In this document: in pieces, positions 27,984 through 38,965 of the stretch
Numbering within the stretch: position 1 is the stretch's first letter
How the letters are laid out: each line of letters begins with the position of its first letter
Assembly: GCA_014084085.1 (NCBI GenBank)
Contig: NPFB01000071.1
Coordinates: forward strand, 108,035-172,034
From: Hondaea fermentalgiana
Taxonomy: Eukaryota > Sar > Bigyra > Thraustochytrida > Thraustochytriidae
Direction: 5' to 3'
Length of the DNA: 64,000 nucleotides
The notes under the pieces: generated by a model
Told to the model about the DNA's origin: nothing
What the model saw: only the letters and a program-made list of their open reading frames with translations
The model's database searches: none
Translations under genes and position numbers: made by a program

Positions 27984-29432
27984 CTACGAGGATGACGATG
28001 GCGGCGCCGTCGACGCTGCAGCTACCTGCAGCCCCAAAGACGCTCTCCGTGCAACTCTGCGAGAAAGTCTGTTGAGAATCCGCTCTCTCCGCTTGGCTCG
28101 TCGCAGCTTGCGCCGCAGACTGAGCCGCTGCACCAAAGAGGACCGACGGTCGACGGGCTCAATCCATGCCGTTGCTTTGTCCGCGTACTCATCGGCCTCG
28201 TCCTCTGGGATGACGAACTCGAGGACGGACTGCAGAACTCCACGAAGACCCCAACGCAATTTACGCTCAGGGGGGGCATTAATATCCTTTTCGCGTTCGT
28301 CCTCGTCAAGGTCACTTTGCACGTCTTCCTCTGATTCACGACGACTGACGCGTTTGCCTTCTTGGCGTTCGCGCTCCGCGCTTTGGCCCACCGAACGGTC
28401 GTCGACGAGATCGTCTTCGACTTCCTCCCGGTCATTTTCGTCAAGAATTTCATCCTCGTCGGCATCCTGAGCAGTGTAGTATGTCGCATTGTCGTCTTCT
28501 TCGTCATGCTCGCCTGAGCTTGCGGCACGGTTCATCGAGGTCAGGACTGCTTCGAGGCGAATGCGGACGTCCTCGTAGATTTGAGGCCGCCTCGCAACGC
28601 GAATTTCCCAATCGCTGTTCTCATAACTTTGGACTTGCTTGGTGAGGTTGTTCATAAACTCGACTGGCAGTGCTCCTTTGCTGAGCGCGTTAAGAATCAT
28701 AGGAGGCACAAAACTGAGCTTGAGGTCGAGAAACTGAATGTTCTCGAACAGACAGCTTCCATCTGGGCGGATCTCGACATAGTATGCGCCGCTGAGTTCC
28801 ATTCGCGTGTATCCGCTGCCGGGCTCCGGTACAGTGAAACCATCGCGCGAAAAGTCCTGCGCAAGGGTTTTAAAGGCAATGCACATTGCAGAGCGCTCCG
28901 TCATGTCGAATCCTTTGCCCTCGATGATCGCCTCGCGGTTCGAAATGGGCATGAGCATGGGCGGATGGATGCGAATTCGCGTGAAGCGTGAAAACTTGGT
29001 CTCCTCTTTGAGGGTTTCGTGTGTCTTCATCAGACCACGTGGAAAGTACTTTGGCATGAGCTCCACTTCTGCAAACAGGCTCACCAGAGCCATAAAGGTG
29101 TAGGTTATCGGCTTGCCGGGCACCGCGGGAAAGACCTTGGCCGCCTTGGTGACCAGAAAAGGGGTGCCTTCTTGTTTCTTAAAGTGGACCGTGATGCCCT
29201 TCTTGTCGTACGACTTGGTCCACCCCTCGTCCGACTTGATCTCCGATAGGAGCCGCGTCACTTCCTCGACGTCCTCGCGCACGCGCTGCACGGCGTCTTT
29301 GCGCTTATCGAGCTCCTGGGCTGCCTCATGGTTCGTGCTGGCGATTGCCTCGAGCTCGTTGGCGCACCTTTCCGCCTCGTACGGCTTGTCGAGCTCCACG
29401 GCCTTGTCGAAGGCCTCCCAAGCGCTAGCCAT
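27984..29432 (-). CDS. START-domain lipid-binding protein
   Basis: 482 residues from the ATG at 29432; the frame is open upstream only through a TTG. An N-terminal helical region (about 1-60, heptad-like EAERCANELEAIAS) precedes a START-like domain (about 66-290). This includes KYFPRGLMKTHETLKEET, FTRIRIHPPMLMP, DGSCLFENIQFLDLK and the C-terminal helix PPMILNALSKGALP. START domains bind sterols, phospholipids or other lipids in a deep cavity. A strongly acidic stretch (HDEEDDNATYY.. to about 400) and an Arg-rich C-terminus (RRKLRRAKRRERILNRLSRR) follow, possibly for membrane contact. A truncated copy lies just downstream. The ligand is unknown. Confidence 0.75.
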   Translation of the reverse strand: MASAWEAFDKAVELDKPYEAERCANELEAIASTNHEAAQELDKRKDAVQRVREDVEEVTRLLSEIKSDEGWTKSYDKKGITVHFKKQEGTPFLVTKAAKVFPAVPGKPITYTFMALVSLFAEVELMPKYFPRGLMKTHETLKEETKFSRFTRIRIHPPMLMPISNREAIIEGKGFDMTERSAMCIAFKTLAQDFSRDGFTVPEPGSGYTRMELSGAYYVEIRPDGSCLFENIQFLDLKLSFVPPMILNALSKGALPVEFMNNLTKQVQSYENSDWEIRVARRPQIYEDVRIRLEAVLTSMNRAASSGEHDEEDDNATYYTAQDADEDEILDENDREEVEDDLVDDRSVGQSAERERQEGKRVSRRESEEDVQSDLDEDEREKDINAPPERKLRWGLRGVLQSVLEFVIPEDEADEYADKATAWIEPVDRRSSLVQRLSLRRKLRRAKRRERILNRLSRRVARRASLGLQVAAASTAPPSSSS

Positions 29433-30042
29433 CCTTCTTCGCCACCTCCTCCTTTCCGTTCTTCGGCCTTGCGTGTTTGCTTGCTCGCTCGCTCCCTTCA
29501 AGGTCTTCTTCAGCTACGGGAGCCCGGGGCAAGAAGTACACTGGTCCTGGCTACTTACTGCCAAGGAGCGGCACGTGCACGAGCGCGTGCACGAGATATT
29601 TACGACTGCTGCAGCTGCAGCTGCTTCTCGCTCTTGCCTGGCAGGCGACAACGTGCGACCGGCGCAAAGCGTGGACAAGCTGCTGCTGCTGCTGCAGCTG
29701 CTGCAGCTGGCTGTCGTTTCTGCAGTTGGTGTTTTCGATGAGGTGAGAAGGGGCTCTGGATGAAGCGAGCGGGGACTGTCGCGCTCGCATATCTAAGAGG
29801 GAGACAGGCGGAGCGCGAGCACGACTGCCTTTAGGGCACACGCTGTCTCGCACGGAACTGAGGAACCGCCAAACTCTCGCAAAGACCCTCGAAGTCGCGA
29901 CGCTCGCTCGCTCGCTTTGATTGCTCGCGGGTCATCAACAGGTCCCCCCGGAAAGGATTTGCGAGAGATTAATAAAGACGAAACGAGATTCTATCACTGA
30001 AATAGGAGAAGAGAGTGTGCAGTGCCAGGAGCGGCGACTTCG

Positions 30043-30083
<41 letters not shown>

Positions 30084-32118
30084 CTCTCTTGTTCGTATGG
30101 TTTTAGCTGTAGTATTGCAGCTGGCTGCAGCGACAGACTCGAGGTGGGTGGTGTGGAATGCTGCAACGACCATCATCAGCGTTCATTTCGAATACAAAGA
30201 GGCGCTTGTTCTTGGTAGTAGACAACAAGCGCAAGATAGCTGTGTTTTTCTTACGAAAACGGAATGTGCGAAACCGGCAGCGGAGGAGATCTCCCTTGCC
30301 GAGGACTCTTAAGGGCGTCCTCGGGAGACCGAGGACACCAAGATGTGTGCTCGTGCGCACCCCGTGTGTCTGCGCAAAGCGTTCCGGGCGTAGTTTAGAC
30401 CTAAAAGCCTTCCCCTGCTTTTCCCTACCTCATCTCGGCACAACTTATTATTCCGCAACATCTATCCCCCACAGCTCACCTACCCAAAACATTACAATCG
30501 AACTATCGGTCTTCAATTTCCAGCGCAGGTCGGATAAATATGCTCTATCACGTATATTACGAAAAGAATCCTTTACTGCCCCTTGTTTAGAAAAAGCTAT
30601 AATTTAGGAGCCGAGCGCGAGCTCCGTTTTCAGGAGGCGGTGCGCTGTCCTCCTCCGCGCGGCGCGGCGCCGCCGCGTCCGGACCCAGACCCCAAACAGG
30701 CGCAGCACAGCCAGACACACGCGCAGCGCGACTTTGCCTTTGCGAATACTCCACTTGCGCCGCCGCGCTCTATACTGTTGTACCTCTTCTCGTCGGCCAG
30801 TCAGTGCCCGCGGACCGACCGCGTGCGGCACGTGCACGGATCGTTCTGTACTAGTTCCGCCGTGGCAGGGTAAAAGAGAGAGGCGTTGAACCGCAGGAGT
30901 TTCGCGTTCGGACGCGAGACGGGCCAAAACCGCAGAAGCCGCCACGTCCTAACTCGCCTCGCCTCGCGGATTCTCCTCCTGGCCGTGTTGCGGACGGAGC
31001 TCGCGCGCAGGGTTTCTGCACATAAGGTCTTTGGAGCGGACTCCACGCGGACCAAGGGAGACTCGCGCGCGCTGCTGCTGCGAGAGACGACCGGGACGTG
31101 CGGGTTCCCTTGTACATTTGTCCAACTGCATTTGTGCATTTTTTTCTTCCCTTTGTCCCTTCTTTTTCCACTTCTTCCCTCCATTTGGCCGTCTTTCCAG
31201 CCCCCTCTTTTTTCCTTTTTTTCCCTCAAGAGACCGTTGTGCACGAGATCGATTTGTTGGCAAAGGCAATTCTACTCGCACAGATTAAACTAGGTCTCGC
31301 CACTCTTTTGCGCCGCGCGTCGGGACGAAGGCGCGGCCGCAGGCGACGCGTGCTTGCTCCTCGCGTGCGAGCGAGGTTGCGGGAGCAGCAGGTGCTGCTC
31401 AGCTGCACGCAGAGAAGTCGAAGAGTCTTCGGGTGCCCTGCACAGAGGGATCAGCGGTTAGTTAGGTAGTGGCCGTGTCGCTGCTTTCTGCCTTCGACTT
31501 CGAACTCACTGTCAATTTGGTTACGAGAGCACCTGCAAAGGGTAGATACTGCGGCGCAGGGCATTTCCGGCGCCGATCTCGAGCAAACAACTAAACAAAC
31601 AAACAAACGAACGATCGAACGACCGCGCGAGCCTCGCGCGCAGGAGGCGACGCCGACGCGCGCGCGTCCCCGCCCCGCTCCTCGGGGCCTGGCCCCGCGC
31701 GGGTTCGTCGGCGAGCGCGCAGCAGAACGATAAGGCGAGGCCGGAAAGCACGGACCACGCGCGCGTGCGGGGCCCCGTTCGGCGGGCGAGGCCGCGGCGG
31801 CGATCTGAAGAGGCGGCGCGAGGACGCTACCCGCTTGAGGCCCGCGCCGCAGCAGCGCCGCGCGCCGACCCCGCTCGCTGCCTCGGGCTCGCGCTGCGCA
31901 GAGCAAGGCCCGAGCCTGGCCTGCCTGGTGCCTGTCCGGCCGCTTCTCCTTCCTTTCCTTCTTCGTTTTGGCGCTTCTTCGACTCGAGCCGGAGGTCCGC
32001 CGCGAACGCGCGCGTGAGAAAGACAGAGAGGACCGCCGCCGCAGGCAGCAGACAAGACCGGCCGACCGACGAACCGTCCGTCCGTGCGACCTCGCCGCGC
32101 GGATCGAGCCATCGGCAA
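29433..32118. other. Long intergenic region between START gene and Myb-like gene
   Basis: 2.7 kb with no supported gene. It contains GCTGCA-rich DNA (29600-29710), a TC microsatellite, an AT-rich patch at about 30430-30610, a pyrimidine-rich stretch (31130-31230) and very GC-rich DNA before the Myb-like gene. The frame of that gene stays open back to about 31765 without an ATG, so its 5' UTR probably lies here. Confidence 0.5.
30045..30089. repeat. (TC)n / (TG)n dinucleotide microsatellite
   Basis: About 15 TC units followed by four TG units and a short TC block. Confidence 0.9.
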
Positions 32119-32199
32119 ATGGTCGCGGCTAGTGAGCCCCTTTCGTTCCAGGTGCCCTCGAGTGCAATGCAGCCCCCCTTCCAGCATTTCAACGACAGC

Positions 32200-32237
<38 letters not shown>

Positions 32238-33546
32238 TAACAACAACAACAACAACAATAACAACAACAACAGTAGCAGCGGCGGCAACAATAGCCACAA
32301 TGCTATCTTTGGCGGAATGTTCACATCCGAGGACGACTGGTCCGAGCTTTCCAAAATCCTCTGCCAATCTGACGTGGCAGCTGCCACACAAGTTGCCACA
32401 GCGCTCAAACTGAGCCCGCGCCAGCCACACGCCGAGCGCAGACCCAGCACCGCGTCAAATCTCAGCTCCACCTCGCACCCGGTCCACGCAGAGGGCGCCG
32501 CGGTCCCTTCCGGCATCTTCTCGAACCCGTACCACAGCAACGCTGCCCATGAAAGCTTCCGTCTCGGCGACGTTCGCGACGCGGGAACCCCGGCGGCGCT
32601 TTCTCCCGCCCACGTTTCCGCCGTCGCGCGCCGCGCCCATCTGCTGCAGTACCAGGGGAGCGCCATGGCGTCGCCCGTCGATGATGACAATGATGCCGGC
32701 CGCGTCGGTGGCGCTGCGGAGCGTCAGGAGGGGCTCCGCAGCGATCTTCCCAAAGCAATGGGTGTATCCAAACGCAGATCCGAGGACGCCCTCGAGCACC
32801 ACCCGACGGAGATGCACGACGCCGCACTGCACCCGCAAGGCAAGAGGAGGCGCGCCAGCCACGACAACGATACAGCGTCCGAGATCTCCGAGTCTAGCGC
32901 AGGATCCGACGTCATGACCCCGTCAGGATCGGGAGCTGCGGGTGCTGGTGCCGTTGCCGTTGCCACTGGTGCTGGTGCTGATGCTGCGAGGAGCCACGGC
33001 AGAGCGGCTGCCGCGGGCACAGGGGCCGGCGCTACAGGTCGTGCCCGACAGCCCAAGATCAACAAGAAACCCTGGGAGAAAAAAGAGGAGAATATGATTC
33101 TCTACGTGGTTTACCACTTTGTGGAAAAGGACCTCAAGACAATCTCGCAAATCGCCCAACGCTGCGACATCGACCGCACCACGCGCGCGGTCGACAAAAA
33201 GCTCAAGCGCCTTCTCGTCTTTGAGCGCTGGAACTCTCGCGTCCAGACCGACATTCAAAACAGGATCCGTCAAATCTTTCACGAGCAGAACATCAGCTTT
33301 TCGCGCGTCCAGCGCGAGAAACTTGTTCTGGCCAAACGCGAATTTGCAGCTGCAAATTATCCCGCTCTCCCATGCGACGAGGTCGGCGCCCCAGCTCAGA
33401 CATCGGAATCACAGACTGCAACCTCCGCCGCCGCCTCCTCCTCCTCCTCTACTATACCCTCCTCGGCGACGACTGCGGGGGTCATGTCCTCTTCGGCGAC
33501 GCGATCTGCCGCGGACTCTGCAAAGTATCCACCTTCGACGTGGTGA
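32119..33546 (+). CDS. Myb/SANT-like DNA-binding protein with poly-Ser and poly-Asn tracts
   Basis: 475 residues from the ATG at 32119. Poly-Ser then poly-Asn (AGC/AAC repeats) lie at about 28-60, with further low-complexity Ala/Gly and Ser segments around. The only structured part is about 310-420: PWEKKEENMILYVVYHF, ISQIAQRCDIDRTTRAVDKKLKRLL and ERWNSRVQTDIQNRIRQIF. The W..EE..L..IA..RT..AV..KL spacing resembles a Myb/SANT helix-turn-helix, but the third Trp/aromatic is missing, so the assignment is tentative. Basic residues (PKINKKPWEKK) could act as a nuclear signal. A role as transcription factor is inferred. Confidence 0.65.
32198..32290 (+). repeat. Coding (AGC)n(AAC)n trinucleotide repeat
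   Basis: About 11 AGC units followed by about 14 AAC/AAT units encode poly-Ser then poly-Asn. The tract is likely length-variable. Confidence 0.9.
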
Positions 33547-34418
33547 GCGAAGCCATTGCTGGCGCGCATCCTCGCCAACTCCAGTCCATGACAAACACCC
33601 CTCAAACCTCCCTGCATTTGATCGGACTTCAAACTTCATCGAACATAATCAATCATACGAAAGCGACCTCCTCCTATTTCTTTCTTTATTCTCTTTTGTC
33701 CTTTTATTGCCATAGCTTCCGTAGATTGCCATTTCCTGGCTTGGTCGCGACGTCGCGCAGCGCTCCTTCGCAGCGGAGAGCCGCATTTTCACCTACCAAA
33801 AAAACGATGCGCGCGCGATTTCTGTGAGCAAAAGGAACAATTCTGCTCGCGCCATTTCGAGATCCAACTTCTTCTTCTTTTCTTCTTTTCAGAGTCGCAG
33901 CTGCCACTGCTGATACTGATGATGATGCAATATTCACCAACTGGAAACAGGAGAGAGTTAATCATGGAATTTAGCCGAAACCTTCATTTAAGAATCGTAT
34001 CAGGTCCTGAACGTCGCCTCCTCCTCGAAAAGTATACAAGTGATTCGCTGCTATCCGTGTTCCTGCAAAGATGGCCAAAGAATATCTCTGTTTTGGCAAT
34101 CCAGGATCGAACGTGGCCAAAAAACTTGCAAAATCATTTCCTCTACTCCAATCAAAGTCATCTTTTTCCTTTGCGAGAAGTCAAGGGCTCTTTTCCACGC
34201 TGGAAAAAACGCCAACCCTCTTGCATGAGAAGAGCACTGGCGGCGATGAGGAGGTTCGATCATCCTCTCAAGATGATTCTCAGTAACCTAAACTGTGTCC
34301 TGTATTTTCAACTCGAATTTTTCCCCTCATACCGGACACTTTTCCAACCACCGTGCGCTAGACTTGAAAAGAAACCCAACGCAGCCAGAGCCCAATTGCC
34401 GCGCTGTGCACGCGAGCC
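33547..34418. other. Intergenic region between Myb-like gene and the 851-residue gene
   Basis: About 870 bases, lower in GC than the flanking genes. A plus-strand open frame (33919-34464) overlaps the start of the next gene in another frame and has no recognisable features, so I do not call it. Nothing else is seen. Confidence 0.5.
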
Positions 34419-36974
34419 ATGGAGGCGCAGGCGGCAGGGAGCTCGCGCGGGACGCAGCGAGTGACTTCGCTTGACCTGACAGGCAACCAGAATGAGTTTA
34501 CCGTGAGCAACGCAGCGAGCAAGAAGCCGAAACGCAAGGCAAATGGGACTGCGACAACCGCGGGCTCGACGCAGTCCGCTGCAAACAACGAGGCGGGCGC
34601 GGGCAATGGCGGGCCGTCGCAGACGGCCCCCTTTCCCGGAGATGCAAATGGCGCGCCTGCTTTGCGCGGTCTCGCACGGGATCCTATCATGCGCAGCGAC
34701 ATGGGCGCCGGCGGCTCCATGAATGCCGTCATTGCCAGGATCGAACGGCGCTGTCTCGATGCCGGCGGGATTTCGGATGAAGACTCAGACGGCGACCTCG
34801 ATCAATCGTCTCATGCTCGCTCCGAAACGGATCTTGACAAAGGCAAGCACGAGTCAGCCAATGGAGGAGGAGGAACAGGAGCAGGAGCAGGAGCAGGAAG
34901 AGGCTCTGGCGATGGCGGCAACGGATCAAGCTCCTCCCGCACCGCTGCTGCCGCAGCCGCTACCCGACGACGTCAGAAAAAAGCCAACAAGGAGGAACAG
35001 GAGTGGCTCAAAAGCGGCGAAGGCTTCCTCGCAGACGAGGACGAGGAGAACGAAGACGACATTGCCCGACGCGAAGCCCTGGAAAATGCCCTCGAGAATG
35101 ATGGCTTTTACGTTCACCGCGGACCTCTCCTTTCGCGTGCGAGACGCAAAAGCATCCGTCGTGAAGTGGAGGAACGGCAGCAAAAAAAGGCAAACAGGAA
35201 AAAAGCAACCGCTGGGCGCCGAGCCGACGCCGGAACGCGTGGGCCCCGCGGCGACCTTTCCCCCGAGGATACAGAGGAGGCCCGAAAGGCCGTTGCGTCG
35301 CTCTTAAACTCAGTGAGAAAAATATACGAAAAGGTCGAAAAAGATGCAACCGGTCAGCCGACGCCCAGCGCCGTCTATACCCGTGAGCTTGACCTTGTAC
35401 TCGTCACATTTGTCAAACGCACCCTTCGCAACGAAAAGTCAACTGCGCGCAAAGAGTTCATGAAGGACATTGTTAATCGAGCGTTCCGCAACCAGACCTT
35501 GGCCGAATTCAAGAAACATCTCAAGCGCGTTGGGCTCGTCGCCAATGTCAACACCCTCCGCAACGACTTCAAAACCGCCCTCGTCGCTTTCGCCGACGCG
35601 CTCGAGCGCCGCGGTGTCACCAACGCCACCAGCCGCGTAAGATCTCGGGTGCGCAAGAAGAAAGTCAAAGCGTCTCTGCAGCAGCGCCAAAACCTCGCCG
35701 AAGCAGGGCCCGGGGCGGCTGCGGCGGCGCAAACGACTGTCGCCGGCAAGCCTCACCATCCGTATGGTCTGCATGTGTGGTCGTCCGTCATATCGCGCCA
35801 AGACGGTCTCGACGATGCAGCTCTCGACAATCTATACTTTGGGCGTCTCTCTCCCGCCGACGTGGCCAGCGCGACGCAGACTCCGGCCGCAAACGCACCC
35901 AAGTCCTGGGCTGACCTCTTGAAATGCTTTGTTGACAAGGCTGAGCGCGAAGGCGAGACCGATCCTTCACAGATGTTGGGGTCCGCGTCCGCGGCGAGCG
36001 AACAGGCTTCTCAGAGACGACGCATCCGCGCCATGTGCAAGGGATATCTCCAACGCTGTACCACGAGTCAGGGCGGCCCAGAGTTCTTTTGGGATCTCAA
36101 GACCCTCAAGCTGCTCGATCAGCTCGGGATTGCGCACAAAAAGTTCTACCTCAAGAGCGTGGATATCTGGAAACACGAAATTGCTTTGTTTGGCAAGATC
36201 AAAACGCAGTGCCGTGACCGCGAGGCGTTCAAGACTGACATTCGTAATCTCTGGGGCGACAAGAGAACCGTGTCCATGGCAGAGCTCAGCACCTTGCTTG
36301 CCTTATCTGATGTCAGACCGGTGCAGCTCGCCGTTCCGCCTGCGCCTGGTGCCGCGGTGTCATCCAGTGCGGGCGCTGAGACTAATGCAGTGCCTAACGC
36401 AGCTGCGGGGCCATCATCAGCGGCGGCGGCAGCGGTGGCGACGACGACGACGACGAGCGGCCCTGCCAAGGCCAGCATATCCAAGGCCTTGAATGGTAGT
36501 ACTGTACCCAAGTCTCCGACGGCGGCCGATGTGCATTTGTTCCAGCAGCAGATGACGATAAACAATACTGGCCCCAAGCGAAAGACGGCGCCCTCTGAGG
36601 AGGGTCACAACCCGAAAATAAAGGCCAAGAAAAAACTACGACGCTCTCAAGATTTCCCTACGATAGACTTTCGGGAGTCCGACTTTGGTGCGCAAGGTCA
36701 CGCATTATCCTCCATGCACGCGAGTGTTGGCACGCCAACTACCAAGCCCAAGTCCCAGCTCAAGCCCAAGCCAACTTCCCCGCGGTCCCAAACGAAGAAG
36801 ACGCCCGTGAAAGGCATTGAGGCCCACCACGAAGAAGGAGCCAAGTCTTTGTCTCGACCGAAAAAGAGCCCCGCAACGAGCTCCGCGCAAAAGGCCTCTG
36901 CAAGACCGCCCAAGAAAACCGGCGATTTTGCAAGTGTGACCTTTTGCGAGGCAGATTTCCAGTTCCCTCGCTAG
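34419..36974 (+). CDS. Large low-complexity nuclear-type protein of unknown function
   Basis: 851 residues from an ATG in context GCCATGG. The first 180 residues are Gly/Ala/Ser-rich with KKPKRK, a possible nuclear signal. About 185-265 is charged and helical (EEQEWLKSGEGFLADEDEENEDD, then RRKSIRREVEERQQKK). Two helical, better-ordered blocks follow: about 280-400 (ARKAVASLLNSVRKIYEKVEKD, VNRAFRNQTLAEFKKHLKRV) and about 495-640 (KSWADLLKCFVDKAE, FFWDLKTLKLLDQLGI). The C-terminal 200 residues are Pro/Lys-rich and hold two related motifs, DFPTIDFRESDF (about 744) and DFASVTFCEADF (about 836, at the very end). I do not recognise the family; a chromatin or RNA-associated role is only a guess. Confidence 0.7.
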   Translation: MEAQAAGSSRGTQRVTSLDLTGNQNEFTVSNAASKKPKRKANGTATTAGSTQSAANNEAGAGNGGPSQTAPFPGDANGAPALRGLARDPIMRSDMGAGGSMNAVIARIERRCLDAGGISDEDSDGDLDQSSHARSETDLDKGKHESANGGGGTGAGAGAGRGSGDGGNGSSSSRTAAAAAATRRRQKKANKEEQEWLKSGEGFLADEDEENEDDIARREALENALENDGFYVHRGPLLSRARRKSIRREVEERQQKKANRKKATAGRRADAGTRGPRGDLSPEDTEEARKAVASLLNSVRKIYEKVEKDATGQPTPSAVYTRELDLVLVTFVKRTLRNEKSTARKEFMKDIVNRAFRNQTLAEFKKHLKRVGLVANVNTLRNDFKTALVAFADALERRGVTNATSRVRSRVRKKKVKASLQQRQNLAEAGPGAAAAAQTTVAGKPHHPYGLHVWSSVISRQDGLDDAALDNLYFGRLSPADVASATQTPAANAPKSWADLLKCFVDKAEREGETDPSQMLGSASAASEQASQRRRIRAMCKGYLQRCTTSQGGPEFFWDLKTLKLLDQLGIAHKKFYLKSVDIWKHEIALFGKIKTQCRDREAFKTDIRNLWGDKRTVSMAELSTLLALSDVRPVQLAVPPAPGAAVSSSAGAETNAVPNAAAGPSSAAAAAVATTTTTSGPAKASISKALNGSTVPKSPTAADVHLFQQQMTINNTGPKRKTAPSEEGHNPKIKAKKKLRRSQDFPTIDFRESDFGAQGHALSSMHASVGTPTTKPKSQLKPKPTSPRSQTKKTPVKGIEAHHEEGAKSLSRPKKSPATSSAQKASARPPKKTGDFASVTFCEADFQFPR

Positions 36975-36981
36975 CTCGCTG

Positions 36982-37348
36982 GCGATGGGAAGCGATGCGG
37001 AGCGATGCGATGCGATGCGATGCGAAGCGATTCGATGCGAAGCGAAGCGATGCAAAGCGATGCGAAGCGATTCGATGCGATTCGATGCGATGCGAAGCGA
37101 TGCAAATCGATGCAAAGCGATGCGAAGCGATGCGAAGCGATGCAAAGTGATGCAAATCGATGCAAAGCGATGCAAAGCGATGCGAAGCGATGCAAAGCGA
37201 TGCGAAGCGATGCAAAGCGAAGCGAAGCGATGCAAAGAGATGCAAAGCGAAGCGAAGCGATGCGAAGCGATGCGAAGCGATGCAAAGCGATGCGAAGCGA
37301 TGCAAAGAAATGCAAAGAAATGCAAAGAGATGCAAAGCGAAGCGAAGC
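36982..37348. repeat. 10-bp minisatellite (GCGATGCAAA/GCGATGCGAA)n
   Basis: About 37 units of a 10-bp repeat with a 5-bp sub-period (GCGAT and GCGAA/GCAAA alternate) start eight bases after the stop of the preceding gene. No unit contains a stop codon in any frame, so all six frames are open across the array. Confidence 0.95.
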
Positions 37349-38515
37349 TCGCCGAGCTAACTTTCCAGCTGGTTTGCACCTGTTCAAAAAATCTTCATCG
37401 CCCGCCGTAAACCGTAAAATCATAATACAGCAGTCTGCAGTGCTGCAGTGCTGCCAATAGCGGATTTTTTCGGCATTGTCTTTGCTCTTGATTTTCTCTC
37501 CGAGGCTATTATTCAGAAGAAGCTCTCTCTACTCCTTCATGCACGCATGTATGCATCCAACCATCCATATTTCATACATCCTCATCCACCGTACGTCGAC
37601 AAGCACTACAGCCTACAACAACATGCGTAAAAAAAGAATGCAGCGCTGCCGCCGGTGGCGAGATCCTTTGGCGCCGTGGAGCCCACGCTCTCACACATCA
37701 GTCCCCGAGGCTCTTCTCGACCCCCGGCCGGTCGCCATTCCCCGCGTTCCTTCCTCCCTCCCTTCCTTCCTCTCCTCTCCTCTCCCTCCCCCATGTACGA
37801 TACCGCGCAGTCCCGTGCCCTAACCCTAGCCGGAAGCGGCCCAAGATAGGCCACTTCTGGCGGCCATACGTGGCGGCGGCGGTGCGGACTTGCGGCGCGT
37901 TTGCGGCGCTGTGGCGGGGGGCCATTCCCGACTTGCGGCGGCGGCGCGCAAGTGCGGAATGGGCGGGCCCGTAGTGCGCGGCGGCGCCTCCTTGTGCGAG
38001 CGGGGCGAGGCGGGGCGCGAGGGCAATCAATCGTCCATCGAGCGGACGCGAGTCGCGACGTACGTGGCGGAGGAGGACCCCGGCGGCGCGGAGCTGCGCG
38101 GCGAGCGGAGCTGCGCGGCGAGCGGCGGAGGGCGAGCGGGGAGGAGGCGCGGGGAGACGCGACTCGCGAGAGAGCGAGCGAGCGAGCGAGCTGACTGGCT
38201 GGCGTCGCGGCGGAGCGAAGCATGGCGGCATGCAGGCCGCGCACGGCCAGTCAGGCGGTCTGCGGGCAGCCTGCGCGAGGTCGATGTGCGAGGCGAGGCG
38301 AGGCGAAGCGACCTTTGCATCCAGGAGAGAGAAGAGTAGAGTAGAGTAGAGTTGAAGAGCAGATCTGAGCAGAGAAAGCTTGCGTGGAGGTGAAAGAGGT
38401 GGCGCTCGAAAAGCGCGGGCACGAAAAACAGCACGGAAGACTGACATGCTGAGCGCACGGATTGATGACGATTGACGAAATGCAGACGTAGCACCTTCAA
38501 CAACAAAGGGGCAAG
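37349..38515. promoter_or_regulatory. Intergenic and 5' region of RPL27A
   Basis: About 1.2 kb. The first part is AT-richer, then GC-rich DNA with CGAG and TAGAG tandem repeats (about 38172-38190, 38332-38352). The last 100 bases before the RPL27A start are AC-rich (CACCTTCAACAACAAAGG), typical of a 5' UTR. No TATA box was identified with confidence. Confidence 0.35.
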
Positions 38516-38658
38516 ATGCCTTCCCGCCTCAGCAAGAACCGCAAGAAGCGCGGCCACGTCTCTGCCGGTCATGGTCGTATTGGCAAGCACCGGTCGCACC
38601 CTGGTGGTCGCGGTAACGCTGGTGGCCAGCACCACCACCGTACGCTCTTTGACAAGTT

Positions 38659-38691
<33 letters not shown>

Positions 38692-38965
38692 CCACTACCA
38701 CGTGAAGAAGAGTGTGTATTACTGCCCGACCATCAGCGTTGAGCGCTTGTGGAACCTCGTCCCCCGCGAGGTCCTCGAGAGCGCCAAGGCTGACACCTCT
38801 GGCAAGAACGCCCCCGTCATTGACGTCACCGAGCACGGCTTCTTCAAGGTCCTTGGCACTGGCCACCTCCCCGAGGCCCCCGTCGTCGTCAAGGCACGGT
38901 TCTTTACCAAGGGTGCGGAGAAGAAGATCAAGGAGATCGGCGGCGCTTGCGTGCTTACTGCCTAA
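38516..38965 (+). CDS. RPL27A: 60S ribosomal protein L27a (uL15)
   Basis: 149 residues, full length for the eukaryotic family (about 148). The N-terminus [20 protein letters not shown] is the hallmark of L27a/L28, followed by the Gly/His-rich extension [32 protein letters not shown], which threads into rRNA. The globular L15 domain ends [13 protein letters not shown]. The protein is part of the large ribosomal subunit near the peptidyl-transferase region. The gene is intronless, and codons are strongly biased to C-ending (CGC, GTC, AAG), as expected for high expression. The start context is CAAGATGCC. Confidence 0.98.

Noticed and set aside
33919..34464. 181-codon plus-strand frame with ATG
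   Set aside because: It overlaps the better supported 34419-36974 gene in another frame and has no recognisable features.
36944..37460. Six overlapping open frames over the 10-bp minisatellite
   Set aside because: They exist only because the repeat has no stop codon in any frame; not evidence of coding.
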